From positions 248,001-312,000 of the forward strand of contig OY725500.1 of the NCBI GenBank assembly GCA_963281255.1: 64,000 nucleotides of DNA, read 5' to 3'. Shown here one piece after another: positions 46,276 through 58,463 of the stretch. A program made the position numbers and the translations under genes. How positions within the stretch are numbered: position 1 is the stretch's first letter; every line of letters begins with the position of its first letter. Source of the stretch: Aphrocallistes beatrix. Lineage: Eukaryota; Porifera; Hexactinellida; Sceptrulophora; Aphrocallistidae. The notes beneath the pieces are model-generated. The model was not told the DNA's origin and searched no databases. It saw only the letters and a program-made list of their open reading frames with translations.

Positions 46276-47350
46276 ACTTTGTCTTGACGACCAATTTTTT
46301 TAATTTTTAAAACCATAAATAAATAATTTAAATTAGCCAATGAAATGTGAGAATTCATCACAGGTGATGTAGATTTATTTATAACAGGTAGACAGAGCTA
46401 ATATCGTTGACTACATCTAGTCAACATGGTATTTGGAGTGCCAACATACTTTGGAAATATTCTACATATTTACTTACCAATTTATTGTCCAAAAGCACTT
46501 TACAATCACTCATTCAGAATAAAACTCAAATTAAACGAATGGATTGTTTTGATGAAATTTCAATTAGGTAGTCACTTGTGTAGACACTGCGATTCTGTTG
46601 TTCATTGGGAAAAAACAAAATATATGTAGATAACAACGAATGAAATTTTATATGTATCCGCTTTTCCATGTATAAGGTAATGTTTTACTGTGGTGTTGCA
46701 TAGATAGCGGTAACATATGTATATATTTATATATATTTGTTTCCTCGTTGAAAATCTACTGAGCCAATTTCCACTGAATTTGGATAGGTTATTCCTTGTA
46801 TGGTATAGAAATGCAAGTTTTCAAAATCACTCCTTTTTAAAAAATATGTTAACTTGCATTGACCAATCATATTCCAGGGATTAAACATTTAAGTTTTAGC
46901 TCTTCTCATATGATGGAGATTACTATGGTTTGGAAAAATTAAATTTGATGTCTATATGTCTGCCTTTTCGTTCCTGGAAGAAATCTATTGGATCGAATTG
47001 CGCCAAATTTGGACAAAATATTCTTTATATGATTGAGATTCGCACAAAGGTGAAATATATTGGCTAATCAGATTACAGGAATTTAGCGTCACAGCTGGCT
47101 TTGAACATAATTGTCTAATTAGAATAATCAAGTTAAAATCTGATTGGTCTAGATGAGTTGCTTGCGCAAGTTATTGCCGTCTATCATAATGGAAAAGTAA
47201 CCATATTTCCCACCTTTGGCATGAAGAATACAGCTGAATCGGATTCTAAACAGTAAATAGAGCCTACACACGAGATAATGTTCCACAATCAAAGTCAGAT
47301 TGACTTTTAAGATTGAATTCTATTGGCTGATAGTGTAGATCAATCAATTA

Positions 47351-47412
47351 ACTGTCCTTTATAAAGCAACTTATAAGATTTAAATCTTATAAATTTCTTT
47401 ATAAAGGACAGT
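47351..47412. repeat. 62-bp cruciform-forming palindrome
   Basis: Outer arms ACTGTCCTTTATAAAG and its exact complement enclose a 22-bp perfect palindrome centred on ATTTAAAT. Confidence 0.85.
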
Positions 47413-47826
47413 GAATATTTTATCGATTAAATAAAGTTAAATCGAAGCTATTATTGAAGAGATGGAGTTGTATTATAATCAAATGGATCAATTAAAGCTT
47501 ATAATATCAAGTGTTTGTTTTTGTTTACAATAATAACTCACACTGGTCTATGAACTCTTTCAACATAAACATTGGTTATCATTACTTTCAATAAATACTC
47601 ATTTATGTTGAGTCTATTCTCATTGATGATATAAATCCTTCGAAGGAACACATTTCAGAGGTTATAGTTTTCAACAGTTCATCCAAGATTTTCTGAAATT
47701 CATTATCAGTGGCGATCACAGGAATTTACAAAGCCCTTACTATGATTTGGCTTAGTTCGGTTTAATGAAATCCGGGGCCGCAGAATCAAACTCAAAAGCC
47801 CCCCTGTTCATAATATGAGTAAACTA

Positions 47827-48014
47827 CAGTCGACTCCGCTTAATAGGGTCACATCGGTCAGAGGACATTTTGCCCCGATTAAGTAGAGAACTCTATTAAC
47901 CGAAAATATTTTGTATTAGCTTCTATGTGTGAGAGCTATTCCGGTCCTGCCAAAAGTGGGCCGATTAAGCGGTTGACCCGATTAAACAGTGACCCTATTA
48001 AGCGGAGTCGACTG
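47827..48014. mobile_element. CAGTCGAC MITE, copy 14 (188 bp)
   Basis: Full-length, TA-flanked, close to consensus. Confidence 0.93.
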
Positions 48015-49024
48015 TATACCACAATTAACAACCTTTTTTCAGTTAAATTATTGAGGAATTCTGAGAAAATAGGCGCATAGGTGTCGATGATGGAGGTCTG
48101 AGTCCCTCCAGGTTTGAAGCTGACAAATTCCGTGTTTTTATTTAGTGTTTTTAGTGTCTAATTTTAGTGTCTATATTTAGAATTTAACTATATTTAGAAT
48201 GTTAAATATGCATTGCCTCGCTTTGGCATTGGCTTCGGTGCATCTTTGTTGTCTTTTATCGAAATTAAGACAATAATTTTTTTTTCCTGGCGATCCCCGG
48301 GGTTTTCATTTTTCAAGGCGCCTATGAATGTGCTTAATACATCTTGAAAATTTGTATTAAAATAGCCGTCAACTTTAAATTTGGAATATTACTTTGCGAA
48401 GGTCTTTGACAAATATATTTAAAATAAATTTTTTTAAATGCGCAGAAAAGTTGATCAAAGAGAAGCACATAGGGCAGCTGAACCTGAAATCTGATTGGCT
48501 GAGGCGTGTTAACCGACATTTTTTCTTCATAGATACGCACATGCATCAAAATATGTTCATAAAATGCATATTCAATATGATCATTATAAAGCAGGTGGGC
48601 TATGAATGCCTGTTAAACCAAGTATTATCAAAAGCTCGTGTAACAATTAAAACACACATGTAGCTAATTTGGGAGCGACATAATATATGTTCGGTAATAT
48701 CTGAGCAAAAGTGGTTGGGATTAGCATAATAACCATATGTAAATGTAAATGTGCAATATGTCCATGTTTTCACACTGATGCATGCGGATGCTAAAATATC
48801 AATGAACAGCTGAGAGTAAGAAAATGATTTAGCAATCCACCACCATAAAAGTGCATACATCATGTAAACGAGTTCACTCAAATCTGATTGGCTGGTGACA
48901 TGCGTTCCAAAACCAAAGAATTAAATTTGAATTGTAACTCAAAACCACAATACTTTAGAAAACTCATCTCAGCAAATCAGATTTGAAAGAACATACTGCA
49001 TATAATAATTACTAAACTCCACAG

Positions 49025-49085
49025 CAGTGGTTTTCAACCTTTTGTTCTTTCGGAACCCCAAATATATTGTTACAATCCTCTCTCC
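49025..49085. mobile_element. hAT terminus without a recognised partner
   Basis: CAGTGGTTTTCAACCTTTTG is the same type of end as at 2996, but no matching right end is seen within about 700 bp. Confidence 0.5.
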
Positions 49086-49865
49086 ATACATAAATAATGC
49101 GTATAATTAACAAGTTAATTACCATTAATTACAGTTAAGTTTTTGAATACACTACTTTAATTAATAACTCAAATATACGTATGTTAATGTGAAACTTGAG
49201 CTTGGTGGCATTTGCAAATTCTTTAATTCTAGGCGTGCTTGTTGATAGGTAACTCCTAATTCCCTATACAAGTTCCATCACTTTCTTGATTACGAAAATT
49301 GTGTCGTTACAATATAGCGTTGCGATGGGCGATAAGTATCTATTCAATGATTGGGTGCAACCTTTGATCCATTCTCAACTAAGAATAAGTATAAATATTC
49401 TCGAGAGGTACTCATGACACTCACTGCTCTATGGTTAAACAGATCCGGTTGTTTCCGAACCAAATTTTCACCTTTCGCCTCGTACAGCTCCACAAGGCAA
49501 AAGGCTAGGAAGAATCCTGCCATTACACCTGGCCCCACCGACTGTTTTCAATTGTCTCGAGGTATTAATCAAAAGGAATATTTACGTAAATTTCAGGTTT
49601 ATTGACTGTGGTGAGTCAGTTACCCAGAGCTAAGTTGTTTAATATGTCTGTGTCGATACGTATTATACGCTCAACCTACAATTTTTGGTGACCTTTGTGG
49701 TCCAACAATATCAAGATCTCCGCCGGACCAATATAAATTAGCTTCCTACGCCCCTGTTAAAATATCTACATATTAAAAAGCAAAATTGAAAAGGATCATC
49801 TTATGAGCGAGACGCTCCTATAGGTTCATCATTTGAATCTGATTCTGTTTAGGAAAGTGAAATTA

Positions 49866-50047
49866 CAGTAGAACTCGGATAAGACGTGCCTCTTCGAGAA
49901 GAAATTATTAGTACAAACTATCCATAAGTACGTACTAAAGGAGTTTGTGCTCATAGAAATCTATATTATAGATGGATTTTGGTTCAGAAAAATGAGTACG
50001 TACTAAACCGAAGAACGTATTATCCGAGTACTAACCGAGTTCTACTG
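49866..50047. mobile_element. MITE with CAGTAGAACTCGG ends (182 bp)
   Basis: TA-flanked. Left CAGTAGAACTCGGATAA and right CCGAGTTCTACTG are inverted, with paired GTACGTACTAAA words inside. Confidence 0.88.
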
Positions 50048-50954
50048 TACTATGTTGTAATGTTAGCTATCGAACAGACGTATGAATATTATTGATGTTT
50101 AGGAGAATATTTATAAACTTGTATTTGATAAGTCACCTCAACTATTGAACTCCGAAACATTTCCACACAAAAATAATATCAACTTTTGTTGTTATGGCCT
50201 CTTATTAACAAAAACAAGAAATATTCTAAAATTAGTTAAAATAGGTACTTTACACTAGAAGATGACTTTTAATAAACAACATGTTGTAAGTAACAGGTGG
50301 TAGCGAGAAACTGTTTTATTTTTGAAGTATCTTAAAAAACAACAGTTTACACAAGAAAATATCTCTATTATAGGTATTTCATTACGTAGATCTCAAATTT
50401 CACACTTAAAAAATCCTCATATGAGTATTTAAAGGTGTTATAGCATATTTATGTTTGTTTTTGCTTTTCCCTCTAGAGTTGCATTATCAGAGTGTTGACC
50501 AGTACTTTAACCTTTTAACGAGCAATCACAAATAATTGTAGGAATAGCAGTAAATTATAATTCTCCCAAATAAATGTAATAATTAGTCATGTAAATTAAA
50601 TTAAATTATATCCTAGAGGATATTATCACAATATTATGAACGACCTAGGAAGTCTAATTCAACCACAAATAATTAATTTATCAGTAAAATGCTACTTTTC
50701 TTGCAAATTACATCAATTTTAAGAAAATAGATAGTTTTGTCATTAAATTCAATTAAAACATGCCTTATAATCTTTTCGTGATAAAATTAAAATTATTCGA
50801 GAATATTAAAATTCAAGTTGAGTTTACATTTTATTAGTTATTAATTTGTTTGTTTGTTTGCTTGTTTGTTTCGCTAGCAAGATAAATTTTCAATTATTCT
50901 TAAAAGCGATTATATTATTTAATGGACCTATTTCCCCAGACGAAATGTGCTAAA

Positions 50955-51020
50955 TTTATTTTACATAACAACGTATTTTATTTTACATAACAACGTATTT
51001 TATTTTACTTAACAACGTCT
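50955..51020 (+). repeat. 22-bp tandem repeat, three units
   Basis: Unit TTTATTTTACATAACAACGT plus AT; the third unit differs at two positions. Confidence 0.88.
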
Positions 51021-51152
51021 GCCACTAATTATATCTCTGATCTTTTTTCAAAATTTTCATTAGTGGTATGAACAAATGTTTTACTAAATTTGATTGGTTA
51101 ATTTTACAATTAAAAAAACTATGTTTTGATTGGGCAACTTATTAAAACTATA

Positions 51153-51201
51153 GTAAAAACATGAAAATTCTGTATAATTTACAGAATTTTCATGTTTTTA
51201 C
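51153..51201. repeat. Perfect 22-bp-arm hairpin
   Basis: GTAAAAACATGAAAATTCTG-TA pairs exactly with the downstream arm across a 5-base TAATT loop. No run of T follows, so it is not an obvious terminator. Confidence 0.88.
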
Positions 51202-53064
51202 ATAAATTATTTTAAAAATCTACTTAGTTTTATACGTGCAAAACTAGTCTCAAAAGGTAAGATTTCTCAAATGACTTTATGTCAATTAAACAATTTTTAA
51301 TTAATTAATAATCAAATTAGAAATATAATACATAGTTTACGAAGTACCCGTTGCTATGATGCAATTAGAAAGATTTGAATTAAGACGTGTTCTGAAACAC
51401 TAGACAAAATACCTAATTGCCAACTATCACCCAAAAGTGAAATAGGTCGGATTGAGATTATAGATACGTCTCAAAACGAATTTGACTATTACAGTCAGAA
51501 TGTGTGTTTAGGATTCATAACTCAAATTCTTGAAATTTTCAGGTGGGGTAGTTATTCCCTATGGTCCTATGGAAAACGGACAGCCTCAATACTTTATATA
51601 ACTAACAGTGAAACGTGTTTAGAATTATCATCGATAGAGTCATCTGGACAGAATACTATGAAACCACAGGTGCTAAATGGTTTTGACCAATCAGAATCCA
51701 GGGATTTATTACAGTAGGCTTTGAATTGATAGACCAATGGGATGAGACCTCACTCAAAGCATATGAACAATAATCACTCTCTAAACCTGAAATCTGATTG
51801 GTCAATATTCTATCTTCTCGACAATTGCTTTCTAGCAATACAAATTCTTAAAATTCGAATTGATTGAAGAATTGTCCGAAAGATAATTGTGATCATATCT
51901 ATTATCATTAATAAATTTAAAAAAGAGTTTAAAGAATCTTCACAATTTATCTATTAATTTAATATGGCTTCACTCTCGCAATATAAAATTGTGCATAATT
52001 TGTCTGTTCAATAATTGAATTGAAACAAATTTAGTTTGGGCTCGTTTTATTTTCATCTACACACTCGAATTATTCATTTTAAAAAATCGAATATATAAGG
52101 ATACATCAGAGTCATGCCATCAATATGTTTCTACATAGTGGTTACTCGAGAAAGTGGCACAATGTGGCACGAGTGGTGAAGTATTTGAATAAACACAAAT
52201 CGACAAATTATCCGTTAAATATTTCATAATTCTATTTCAGTTCCGAAATGAAGACTATATGACATTCCAATTGGCAGAAATCGTTGTGCAATAGGATGCA
52301 TTGAACTGTTTCGCAATACCAATAAACTTATATATTTCCGTAATGTCTGGCAGTAATTATATAAGAAATATAATTGACTGACCATAATATTTCAAAAAAA
52401 CTTTTGTACAGAAGTATTACAAATAAATTGAATTATTATTACAAATGTGGTTCGAAAAAGTCATAAGGTTGTATATAATGCAAAATAATTAAAAATGTAA
52501 TGTTGATAGAGCGATTTTTTTGTTATTTTTGAGTTATTCGCTTAGTTGTTATTCAACATACAATTAGAAGGTTTGGAACCAACGAATTTGGTAGAGCAAA
52601 CCAAGATCAAAAGTTCGAGATTTACTTCACAAATACTTGCGAAAAACATATCGTTTGAAAAAAAAACGGTCCATGAATAATTTTAGTGCATAGCTATTTC
52701 GGGATGGTTTTAGTAGGAAAATGTTTACAGAACCACTGAACCATCAAAAAAGAAATCAAATTAAATTAACAGTTCTTAAATAGCCACATTTAAACAGAAA
52801 TTCTCTATCTAGGCTTATCAAAATGATTCGGTTATTGATGTAATTAAATAATTGTCAAAATATTATGAGGTGGGTTTATCTGTAGGCTGTAGACACTGTA
52901 GAGCGAATCAGACAACAGAAATGTCGGTCGATAGATTGATAGTGCAGCTTCATTAAAATACCACCCGTGGATAAAATCTGACCAATCAAATGACGAAAGA
53001 AATTGTACATAAAAATGTCTGATAGTGCAATGTAGTGCAATGTCTGATAGTGCTTTGTTAAATC

Positions 53065-53280
53065 TCTCGATTCTGATTGGCTATATATTTTGACACTTTT
53101 TGTGAAAATATGTGAAAAATTTCCAGAATTTGGAACCAGGTTCAAATCTCCACCATATAAGGAATATATGGTCCAAATTTGGTACAATTTGGTCCAATAG
53201 AATTTCCAGGAGCGACCAGACGGAAGTCGCACGGCGATCATGACATAAGACATCTATACTAGGAACTGCACTAAAAGTCC
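53065..53280 (+). repeat. Dispersed repeat body, second uninterrupted copy
   Basis: Starts CTGATTGGCTATATATTTTG and follows 32565 closely, including 'caggttcaaatctccacc' and 'ataaggaatatatggtccaa'. It ends with 'aggaactgcactaaaa', also seen at 63283. The minus-strand frames of 77 and 125 residues here are chance frames. Confidence 0.7.
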
Positions 53281-54088
53281 ACCTTTCTATTCTCACTACA
53301 TTCTCCGTGCTCATTCCTTGTAATAAATAAATTACAATGCCGTATCAGTACTTAAGCAATATTTGGGGAATCAAAGAAAAAAAACACAATAGACAAAAGA
53401 TTCTGAGATAAGTTTAGGTAATATCTCTAAATTGATTACACTTTCTAATTTTGTGAATCTAACTTTCCATTAGCAAAGCAATAAAACTGCTAAATTCATA
53501 ATTAACCATAATTATTCCTAAATACAAAATGATGTTAGAAATTTTACATAAATCATTTCTGAAAATATGATAGATGAATTGAGAAATGATTTGTTGAACT
53601 ACCAAAGTGTGAATATATTGAGTATAAGTAAACAAGTCAGTGTGGTAGATTATTATCATGGCAACATTTTGTCGCCCTTGAGTGTGCCACTATCGACACA
53701 TTGATAAAATAAGCCAGCCACTAAACAAAGTTGTATCATCAATATAACCAAATCTCAATCATTGTGTTCGTTCGATATCGATTGTATGTAAGAGTCAGAG
53801 TTCTGAAATTTTTTAGCCATAAACAATTTATACTGGGAAGAAGATATATTGGTTTTTGAAACGAATTTCTCACGGAGTGGGCGCTCGAAGGGTGGCAAAG
53901 GTGGACACAAAGTGGTTGCAAGCCTTGCAGTGCTAGTTTTAGAAAATTTATATGTTAAGACATTTATGATTCCAGATTCCACTAAAAGAGTAAAAATCTA
54001 AATTCAAGCGGCGAAAAAGTAAATATAAAACGATGAGATCTCATTTCTATTATGAAATTCATTGTTTTGAAGTGTGAAAATATAAATA

Positions 54089-54533
54089 CACTGCCTGGCC
54101 AAAAGTATTGGAACACATTCTAATGTGTGCCACCAGGGTTTCATCCAGCTTTACAAAGTCATACGCCTAATGGACGCCACCATTTTTCTACGCGCCTAGA
54201 CTCTGCATTTTTATATATGTTTTATGCCACGCGCCTAGCCCAAAAAAAGCATACGCCTAATTATGATCCATGGGATCAAATACGCGCCTCTAGGCGCGCC
54301 CAGTACGCCTGGATGAAAGCCTGTGTGCCACCATGTGCCATAAGTGGCATATGTGGCAGGGAAACGGGCCCATTGAAGAAAATCAACAAAAGTTTATTTG
54401 AAGAGGTCGGAGGGACAGTTTCTATTGATATCACAATGTTTACACTTGTTTAATATGGTATTCAATGGGTTGTGCCACTTTGACAAAAGTGGCACACATT
54501 AGAATGTGTTCCAATTCTTTTGGCCAGGCAGTG
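54089..54533. mobile_element. Tc1-like MITE with nested hAT-like MITE (445 bp)
   Basis: Ends CACTGCCTGGCCAAAAGTAT and TTTTGGCCAGGCAGTG are flanked by TA. Without the insert it matches the inverted 247-bp copy at 57058. The 190-bp hAT-like MITE at 54134 and its duplicated 8 bp account for the extra length. Confidence 0.9.
54134..54323. mobile_element. hAT-like MITE with CAGGGTTTCATCCAGC end, copy 2 (190 bp)
   Basis: Flanked by a perfect 8-bp duplication, TGTGCCAC, at 54126-54133 and 54324-54331. The sister Tc1-like element at 57058 has this octamer once at the same site. It is inverted relative to the copy at 35816. Confidence 0.93.
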
Positions 54534-55609
54534 TATATACTTATAAAAAAAGGCATAAAATGTCATTATAAGCATAAAATGTCATTATCAAATCAGAGTT
54601 GGAAAAGGGTTCAGGATCAGAAAAGTGGCCTACGATATATCTATGCACACAAACACCACGAAGAGTTACATTATAACTAAACTTGATGGAACTCCTAAAG
54701 GCACATTATAATTCCATCGACGGACAGAAAATATATCCACTAAGCATTGAAGATGGCTCCCCTTTGCTTTAAATATTTGTAACCCACAAAACACGATGAT
54801 AGTCCTGTGGATGGTTCACCAAAAAGGACAATCCTGGATTCTTTCCATAACAAATAAATAAGGTTTAAACATAAACATAACAATCTATCAGACCATCATA
54901 TTAAAAAACAGGTGATTGGAATTTTTAGGTTTTAAATATATTTTCTAACATAATTTTAGATTTCAAAGGAACTTACACAGAGTTGAGACATATTTGAGAC
55001 CACTTTTGGTTGAAAATATGTTCTAACTCCTCCACTTTATCTAAATTTAAGTCTACGCAATATGTTATCAAATGTATTGCAATAACCAATTTTAGCCTAA
55101 AAGCATATCTAATCTCTTTTTTAAACGAGATTTTCACACCTCACCGAGAAAAGTGGCAAATTAAACTGACCAATTAAAATTGAGCATTTCCAATAAATTA
55201 TCTGGCTCTTATAAGCTAATACTTTGGTTGCGAACGTCAAATTAGATTATAAAATGCAACTGAATTATATGTTGCAAAATTCGATGTGTTTAGGCAATAT
55301 TACGTATAATCATGGCACAGGACTGGTGTGTTGGTTAACCGATTTGAAGCTTCGGCTACTATTGTATTTCTTATGTCGGTTAACCGGTTAACCATTGGAA
55401 AGATAATGTAACAACAACAACAACAAAATGCAAATTTCTCGACAGATAAACTAGATTTCTATGCATACTAATCAATTTATGTTTTGTTTTATCTTACGAA
55501 GGTCAAAATTAGCAACAAAATCACCATCTGTCTGGATTTTTAATGGTGGATTACCTCATTTGAGTGTTTTACTTCATCTCCAAAGTCTCCCAGACTTTAG
55601 CCAGAATTA

Positions 55610-56946
55610 CTACGGGCATTCAATAAGTAGTCGTTATCATAGTATACTTTCCCCAAAACAAGTAATATAATTAATATCAATGCTGCAATTTCTCGAACTA
55701 CTCTCCTTGATGCTGTATAACTAGTATTAGCCTCTTAATCCAATCCAAAAAACTTTTTTGAAGTCTCCACGTGGTATACCTTTCATATACTGAAAAATCG
55801 CCGATCCGAGGTGAGGCCGACTTTCGAATTCCCTCCCTGAAAGGTGTTTCTTCAGCTTAGGGAAGAGCCAAAAGTCGCATGGAGCGAGGTCTGGTGATTA
55901 GGGAGGATGATCTAGCTCTACAACTCTCAGACTTTCCAACTTTTCCCTTACCAGCTTGGTCTAGTGGGGTCGGGCATTATCATGCAATAATCTCAATCCT
56001 CGAGTTCCAGTCCTTGGCCGTCGATTGTGGTAGAATTTCTCAACCTCAGATAGGCACTCACTCATGTAAAATGATCCAGTAATAGTGGTATTCTTGGGGA
56101 CACAAATCTGGCACACTGGACCATAAGAATCAAAAAATATGCAGTACATAACCTTGGGGTTCCGGAAGTCATATCGAGGGATTATTGGTGGGTCCTGGCC
56201 TTTAGCTACCCATACTTTGTTAGCTTCCTTTGACAAAGGCTCGCTATAACGCACCCAAGTCTCATCACCAGTCACGATCTCGAATAGACTCCTGGAGTCG
56301 GTTCTATCGAAGTCAGAAAGCAACTTTTGAGCACATTGAACCCTCTTAGTTTTCTGGGCCTGTGCTAGTGCATGCGGGACTCACCGAGCGCAGATTTTCC
56401 TAAATTGAAAATTGTCATGTACAATGGTATGAGCGGTTCCCGTTGAGACCCCAACTGCATTAGCTATCTCCATCAATGAAATAGGGGGTCTTCTTCAAGT
56501 AATTCGGAAACCTCGAGGACAAATTTGTCACTGGCGCCGGAAATCGGCCTCCCTGCTCTGGGCTTATCTTCTATCGACTCTCTTCCCTCACGAAAACGTC
56601 GGGTCCTGTCAACTATCGTGGAATATGGAAGAGTTCTATCATTATAAACCTCCATCAAATCCTTGTGGATGTCGGTTGAAGAAACTTGGAGCAGTGTATG
56701 AATCTTTACATAGGCTCGCTGCTCAGTTTTGAAATCTGCACTCTCGGAAGCCATAATAAATGCCAGTATATAAAAATGCCAAACTAATAATAGCCACAGT
56801 ATAAAAACCAAAGCTCAGAATTGAAAAAGTAAAGTATCATTTGAAAGAGCATCGGTAGGGCTACATTAGATATGCTAACCCAATTCTGAATTAAATGGAA
56901 CAACCAAGATAAATTGCAATAACGACTACTTATTGAACGCCCGTAG
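55610..56946 (-). mobile_element. mariner transposon (1,337 bp)
   Basis: Terminal repeats of about 27 bp, CTACGGGCATTCAATAAGTA and complement with one mismatch, are flanked by TA at 55608 and 56947. Size, ends and the decayed transposase inside identify a mariner of the DD34D group. It is transcribed on the minus strand. Confidence 0.95.
55727..56754 (-). pseudogene. mariner transposase, inactivated
   Basis: About 342 codons from ATG 56754 (MASESADFKTEQ) to the final stop; intact mariner transposases are about 345. The N-terminal helix-turn-helix region (EQRAYVKIHTLLQVSSTDIH...EDKPRAGRP) reads from 56754 to about 56485. A frame change follows near 56480, after EEDPLFH. The second helical part (MEIANAVGVSTGTAHTIVHD) then leads into an in-frame stop within ICAR-VPHAL. 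The catalytic part holds VTGDETWV, LLHDNARPH and SPDLAPCDFWLFPKLKKH, with 34 residues between the last two catalytic Asp, defining DD34D. Two more stops lie after NARPH and within HPP-SPDL. The three catalytic Asp codons remain, but the gene cannot make a full protein. Confidence 0.93.
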
Positions 56947-57057
56947 TAGTTGTAAGCTTTACCATTCGGTTAACCGATCACAAATTTTGATAGCCACTAA
57001 CTGACATCAGCGGCGGTTAACCGGTTAACCGAATCAAGCCCTGCATGGCATAATATA

Positions 57058-57304
57058 CACTACCTGGCCAAAAGTATTGTAACACATTCTAATGTGTGCC
57101 ACTTTTGCCAAAGTGGCACAACCCATTGAATACAATATTAAAAAAGTGTAAACATTGTGATATCAATGGAAACTGTCCCTCCGACCTCTTCCACTAAACT
57201 TTTGTTGATTTCCTTCAATGGGCCCGTTTCCCTGCCACATGTGCCACTTATGGCACATGGTGGCACACATTAGAATGTGTTCCAATACTTTTGGCCAGGT
57301 AGTG
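57058..57304. mobile_element. Tc1-like MITE, uninterrupted copy (247 bp)
   Basis: Ends CACTACCTGGCCAAAAGTAT and TTTTGGCCAGGTAGTG, TA-flanked, with inner TGTGCCAC/GTGGCACA words. It is inverted relative to 54089 and shows the empty site for that copy's hAT-like insertion. It starts 15 bp from the hAT-like element ending at 57043. Confidence 0.92.
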
Positions 57305-57362
57305 TATAAATGTAAAGATACACACAAAATACGACTCAGACAGACACAAAGTGTCCGCATTA

Positions 57363-57590
57363 CAAGGCCGTAGGCACCAGGTGTGAAGTGGTCCGGGTGG
57401 GACTAAAAAGTGGTCAGGTTAAACCAGACCAACCGTACTGTGGCGATAAACCTGAATTAATAAATAACAGGTTATATTAATAAATCCCTTAGATTACCTG
57501 GGATCATTTCTATTTATAGCAAAGACCCCACACTTCTAAGGTTTCCCCGCCCAAAATAACTTAATTGGAAATGAGTTAGAAAAAATCTAG
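57363..57590 (+). repeat. Dispersed repeat fragment
   Basis: 'gttaaaccagaccaaccgtactg' resembles 27225-27250, and 'ggatcatttctatttatagcaaagacccca' with 'ggtttccccgcccaaaat' resembles 24290-24350, linking the two families in one longer unit. Confidence 0.5.
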
Positions 57591-57606
57591 CGCCATTTAA
57601 GAGATA

Positions 57607-57793
57607 CAGTCGACTCCGCTTAATAGGGTCACATCGGTCAGAGGACATTTTGCCCCGATTAAGCGGAGAGCCCAATTAACCGAAAATATTTGTATTAGCT
57701 TCTATGTGTGAGAGCTATTCCAGTCCTGCCAAAAGTGTCCCGATTAAGCGGTTGACCCGATTAAACAGTGACCCTATTAAGCGGAGTCGACTG
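57607..57793. mobile_element. CAGTCGAC MITE, copy 15 (187 bp)
   Basis: Full-length, TA-flanked, forward orientation. Confidence 0.93.
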
Positions 57794-58353
57794 TATATTA
57801 ATTAATGGCATTGACAATCAGGAAATATTCCTAGAAGGAATGAAGAAATCTCTCATAAACATGCCTCCTTTCTTTCATTTTGGTTTCTCAATCAGATGAC
57901 TTCACAGCCACATATTCGTAATCAGTTTTAATTCTGTTTACTAAAATGTAAGCTCCACACACTAATCATCATTTTAAAATGACCTCTACAAAATGCTGGG
58001 AGGAAATGATTTGAGTTTGTCTGTAATATAAGTAAGATTGAAACCACAAATAGAGATATATTAGCTAATATTCATTAGAAAGATGGGATATAAGTTCTGT
58101 AAGCATTTAGTACTATCAGAAAATACTATTAATATTAATAATTAAATATATGAGGTTAGATTTATTTATTCAATTGTTCAAATCAACATAAAATATGCGA
58201 GTATTTAGGAAATGTTTGATTTGTTGCACAGAATTGAAATTAAATAATATTGCTAAAAGTGTCAGCATTGCTAAAATAGGAAATTCCTCTAAATAGTTTC
58301 CTTTATTAGTAACAATTCCTAACTCGATTAATGGACTTTTTGACAAATGGAAC

Positions 58354-58463
58354 GAGACTGTATATTTTTATCAGAAAATATGTAGAATTTTGATCAGAAA
58401 TGCGGAATTTGTATTAATTTGTATAGAAATTCTACACATTTTCTGATCAAAATATACCGTCTC
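58354..58463. repeat. Inverted repeat with 37-bp arms
   Basis: GAGACTGTATATTTTTATCA...GTAGAATTT pairs with a downstream arm ending ATACCGTCTC, with about three mismatches and a 36-bp loop. Confidence 0.75.

Larger units (their letters stand above)
43600..54086. other. Gene-free stretch after the plus-strand phosphatase
   Basis: No host gene is supported. It contains foldbacks (43801, 47351, 51153), CAGTCGAC MITEs (45806, 47827), a TA-flanked MITE (49866), a hAT terminus (49025), dispersed repeats (46149, 51684, 53065) and a short tandem repeat (50955). Two opposed frames at 49344-49605 are slightly GC-richer than their surroundings but match nothing I know. Confidence 0.55.
55318..57043. mobile_element. 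hAT-like MITE interrupted by a mariner
   Basis: Left CAGGACTGGTGTGTTGGTTA and right CGGTTAACCGAATCAAGCCC-TG are inverted, with GGTTAACCGGTTAACC near each end. CATGGCA occurs directly outside both ends (55311-55317, 57044-57050), a 7-bp duplication. The mariner at 55610-56946 makes up most of the length. Confidence 0.7.

Noticed and set aside
46426-46629. 67-residue frame preceded by CCAATGA and TATAACA
   Set aside because: No homology I can recognise, and short frames with such words are common here.
54127-54453. 108-residue plus-strand frame
   Set aside because: It spans the nested hAT-like and Tc1-like MITEs and is not a gene.
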